A DNA stretch of 17,082 bases from an uncultured Rikenellaceae bacterium (GTDB lineage Bacteria > Bacteroidota > Bacteroidia > Bacteroidales > Rikenellaceae), in NCBI GenBank assembly GCA_949284665.1, contig CASDWR010000166.1, positions 1 through 17,082 on the forward strand, written 5' to 3'. This document shows, piece by piece, positions 14,876 to 17,082 of the stretch (positions are counted from its first letter, which is position 1; every line of letters starts with the position of its first letter). A program made the translations under genes and the position numbers. The notes under the pieces were generated by a model that ran no database searches, had not been told where the DNA came from, and saw only the letters and a program-made list of their open reading frames with translations.

Positions 14876-16876
14876 TTATTGTTTCATGCAACGGATCGAA
14901 TATGCGGTTGCCGTGTAGCTCTGAGCCGAATTACGGATGGTGCCGCGACCATAACAGTTCATTGCATAAGCAAGGAAACTTTGGTTTGACGTATCAAATC
15001 GCGTATTGGCAGCCCAATAGAACGCTGCATATCCCACGCCGGATAGTTGTCCGGCATTACGATAACCGGCAGCAGGATAGTAACTTGTATTGTCATCCGC
15101 CTGCCGATAGACAACTCCGGAAACCGTAGAATTATTTTCGAAGGTTACATAAGTCGAATTCCAGTAATTCTGCCAAGCATAACCATTGTTGACAGGGACA
15201 CACCAACCAGCCGGACATGGATCATATATCGTTTTTTCACTCCGATTTTTCGAACTATTCCACAATTGTTGCGCCTCCTCCAAGGTAGAAGTATAGAGCC
15301 ATGTATTGGTCATACCTGCACTGCCGGCCTGATAATAGTGGATAAACGTAGTGGGGTTGGCAATGGCATAAGCAATATCGCTCTCACCCACACTGGTATT
15401 GCGGACAGAAGAGAACGTACGATCGCTGAAAACAGGATTAATGACGTAGGCAGCCGTCGATCCGGTGAAAGCTGTCGATTCTACACGACCCGTGTTGCTC
15501 ACATTACCGAGAGTCGATGATCCGGGGAACGGATCTTTCCGACCCCATTGCCAGTAAAGGCCATAGGAATTCAAATCTCCCTCCTGGCTCGAAGTGGCTC
15601 CGAGGTTACGGTTCATCAGCAGCCAGGCGTCATTGCGTGACCAATGGGTAGGCTCCGTACGAGGATCATCAACAGTGAGCCAAATATGCCAGCTCCAGAC
15701 GATCTCGCCGGCTGCATTGCGTGCCGCGATAACCGCATTGCCATTACTGCCGGGTCGTACTGCGAAATAAATACGTTTGGTGGTTGTCGAATAAGTCACA
15801 TCAGAAAGCAATGACTCACTACCGGTAGACCAAAGCCAGTCTGCATCGGTGATCCCTACGAATTCATATTCATGAGCATTGTTGGCGTAATCGGCCGCGA
15901 ACTGATAATTTCCACCGTTGGTGATGATGTAGCAGTTGGCGCGTCCGCCTGCTGCAACCAGATCATAGGGAACGACATCGGCACGACCTTTTTCGATCCA
16001 TGCATCGATATCACTGAAAGTCAACGTATATTTGGTCTGAGGGGAGAATGCCGCCGTTGGGTTGACATTGAAAACAACCTGCTGGCCATTGGTCATCCGG
16101 AGTGTAAAGCTGCATTCACCATCGGTCAGATCGACTGGCAGTACAGCTACCCAGGCATTCTGGGGTGTATTCATTGCAGCGTCAGCCGGATAGTTGATGA
16201 CAAGGCTTTTGCCTGCCTCGGCATCCGTCGCGGAAAGATTGCCGTTGCTCAGATCGCAGGTAGCGGATCCTACAAAACTCCGATTGGCAGTAATGGTAAG
16301 CGACTCGATAACCGCATCACTGAAGATGCTGTTCGAACCGTCTATCACAATGTTCAGCAACGAGAGCGGATGGGTAAACGATATGCTGTGTTCGACATCG
16401 TTTTGAGAAAGGGTCGCCTTGGCAAACATGAAGTCCGAAACACCGATCACACCGTTGACGTCCGTTTGGCGGTCGACCGTTGCAGGAATGTCCAACGAAA
16501 TGCCGGTCGGATCGTTTCCATACGAGGCATCGTAAGGATAAAGAGCATAAAAAGAAAATGTTTCGTCCTGGGGCGAAAGGGCACCACTGAATACTCCTAT
16601 CGTCTGATCCTTACCGGAAGCGGTAAGAGCCATTTCGACATTGGCATTGGAAGCGTCATTCGCAATCCAACCACTGATCCGGTCGCCTTCACGCCAAACG
16701 ATCGTCGAAGCATCGTTCAGTGCCGTTTTGGTAAGCGGTTCGATAGCGGCGGTCAGTTCAAATCCGGTTGTAACGGGGCGAGTTGCAGGATCCATCTCGT
16801 TTACAGGATCCTCGGCGCAGCCCACAAACAATGCGGCTGCCAGCAATGTAGCTGAAAGATAGAATGATGTACGCAT
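14876..16876 (-). CDS. Fimbrillin-like lipoprotein with C-terminal FISUMP domain
   Basis: This is a predicted surface lipoprotein of 666 residues. The signal MRTSFYLSATLLAAALFVGC puts the acylated cysteine at position 20. About 30-290 resembles the Mfa-like fimbrillin fold: TGFELTAAI, KTALNDASTIVWREGDRISG, FSFYALYPYD, FTHPLSLLNIVI and AVLPVDL. About 300-400 is a second beta domain beginning GGRANCYIITNGGNYQF, a motif I associate with Bacteroidota adhesin-type proteins. About 410-666 matches the Fibrobacter succinogenes major paralogous domain: AWLLMNRNLGA, YGLYWQWGRKDPF, YDPCPAGWCVP, YPAAGYR and a terminal SIRCMKQ. The domain order suggests an adhesin or glycan-binding surface protein rather than a polymerising pilin. 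It stands at the head of the enzyme series, 11 bp after a 43-codon gene. Confidence 0.85.
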   Translation of the reverse strand: MRTSFYLSATLLAAALFVGCAEDPVNEMDPATRPVTTGFELTAAIEPLTKTALNDASTIVWREGDRISGWIANDASNANVEMALTASGKDQTIGVFSGALSPQDETFSFYALYPYDASYGNDPTGISLDIPATVDRQTDVNGVIGVSDFMFAKATLSQNDVEHSISFTHPLSLLNIVIDGSNSIFSDAVIESLTITANRSFVGSATCDLSNGNLSATDAEAGKSLVINYPADAAMNTPQNAWVAVLPVDLTDGECSFTLRMTNGQQVVFNVNPTAAFSPQTKYTLTFSDIDAWIEKGRADVVPYDLVAAGGRANCYIITNGGNYQFAADYANNAHEYEFVGITDADWLWSTGSESLLSDVTYSTTTKRIYFAVRPGSNGNAVIAARNAAGEIVWSWHIWLTVDDPRTEPTHWSRNDAWLLMNRNLGATSSQEGDLNSYGLYWQWGRKDPFPGSSTLGNVSNTGRVESTAFTGSTAAYVINPVFSDRTFSSVRNTSVGESDIAYAIANPTTFIHYYQAGSAGMTNTWLYTSTLEEAQQLWNSSKNRSEKTIYDPCPAGWCVPVNNGYAWQNYWNSTYVTFENNSTVSGVVYRQADDNTSYYPAAGYRNAGQLSGVGYAAFYWAANTRFDTSNQSFLAYAMNCYGRGTIRNSAQSYTATAYSIRCMKQ

Positions 16877-16887
16877 GGCAGTAATTT

Positions 16888-17019
16888 TTACTCGTCCATA
16901 AGATTGATCAGTTCACCACCGTCTTGAATAACCGTATCGATCGGGGAAACGGCAATCCCCTGTTCAACTTCGATGGTTGTAATTTCCAATCGTGGGCTAA
17001 GGTAATTTTTCGTGCTCAT
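16888..17019 (-). CDS. 43-residue peptide encoded before the fimbrillin-like gene
   Basis: The minus-strand frame begins MSTKNYLSPRLEITTIEVEQ and ends DGGELINLMDE. It has no signal peptide or membrane segment. Short acidic ORFs of this pattern (Asn-Tyr then Ser-Pro, Glu-rich middle, a Gly-Ile-Ala or Gly-Phe-Ala motif, acidic Gly-Gly tail) commonly precede fimbrillin-like operons in Bacteroidales; their role is not known to me. It is 11 bp from the next start, so it is surely co-transcribed. The AT-rich sequence upstream (17020-17082) shows no TAnnTTTG box, so the promoter may lie beyond the window or the operon may begin with genes further right. Confidence 0.75.
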   Translation of the reverse strand: MSTKNYLSPRLEITTIEVEQGIAVSPIDTVIQDGGELINLMDE

Positions 17020-17082
17020 TTTATTAATTGTTTAGGCATTAATGAATTTATGTTATTTTCGATTTATCGACACATGGGAATC

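Noticed and set aside
15872..16855. A 327-codon plus-strand open frame across the fimbrillin-like gene
   Set aside because: The minus-strand product has a lipobox, fimbrillin features and a FISUMP domain; the plus-strand translation has low-complexity Ile/Arg/Gly character without domain marks.

Overview
The window looks like a chromosomal segment from a gut Bacteroidales bacterium, most likely Alistipes or another member of Rikenellaceae. This is inferred from the moderate GC content, promoters of the Bacteroidota TTTG / TAnnTTTG type, starts without clear Shine-Dalgarno sequences, and Bacteroidota-restricted families (DUF4924, EF-G2-type factor, fimbrillin-like lipoprotein with a C-terminal FISUMP domain). 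I saw no tRNA, rRNA, CRISPR array, phage gene or intact insertion sequence.

Left part (1-4490, plus strand): the 3' three-quarters of an EF-G paralogue is followed by a hairpin terminator. A 330-bp gap then carries an imperfect tandem array of promoter-like units. Next come a small secreted protein (2024-2425), a two-helix membrane protein (2544-3041), a DUF4924 protein with its own promoter and a hairpin at its predicted mRNA 5' end (3202-3768), and the DNA repair enzyme Tag (3885-4490). After a 440-bp gap, an NrnA-type DHH phosphoesterase lies on the minus strand (4930-5958) and ends at a strong intrinsic terminator.

Right part (6378-17019, minus strand): one long same-strand series, read right to left. 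It holds a 43-residue peptide gene, a 666-residue fimbrillin/FISUMP lipoprotein, a sialate O-acetylesterase-like enzyme, a GH28 lipoprotein, a GH63/MGH1-like (alpha/alpha)6 glycosidase and a GH89 alpha-N-acetylglucosaminidase. The enzymes carry export signals and are closely spaced (one nucleotide between GH28 and the GH63-like gene). I read this as an accessory glycan-degradation operon with a surface lipoprotein at its head and no SusC/SusD pair in the window. Alpha-GlcNAc-capped, O-acetylated, uronate- or galactose-type glycans are the natural guess. The GH28 lacks two canonical substrate-contact residues, so its sugar is open.

The least explained signals are the promoter repeat array with an extended shared upstream motif, the 5'-end hairpin before the DUF4924 gene, the GH28 with altered +1-site residues, the 43-residue peptide, and gap sequences (4491-4850, 6100-6374, 8923-9121) that hold hairpins and coding-like fragments.
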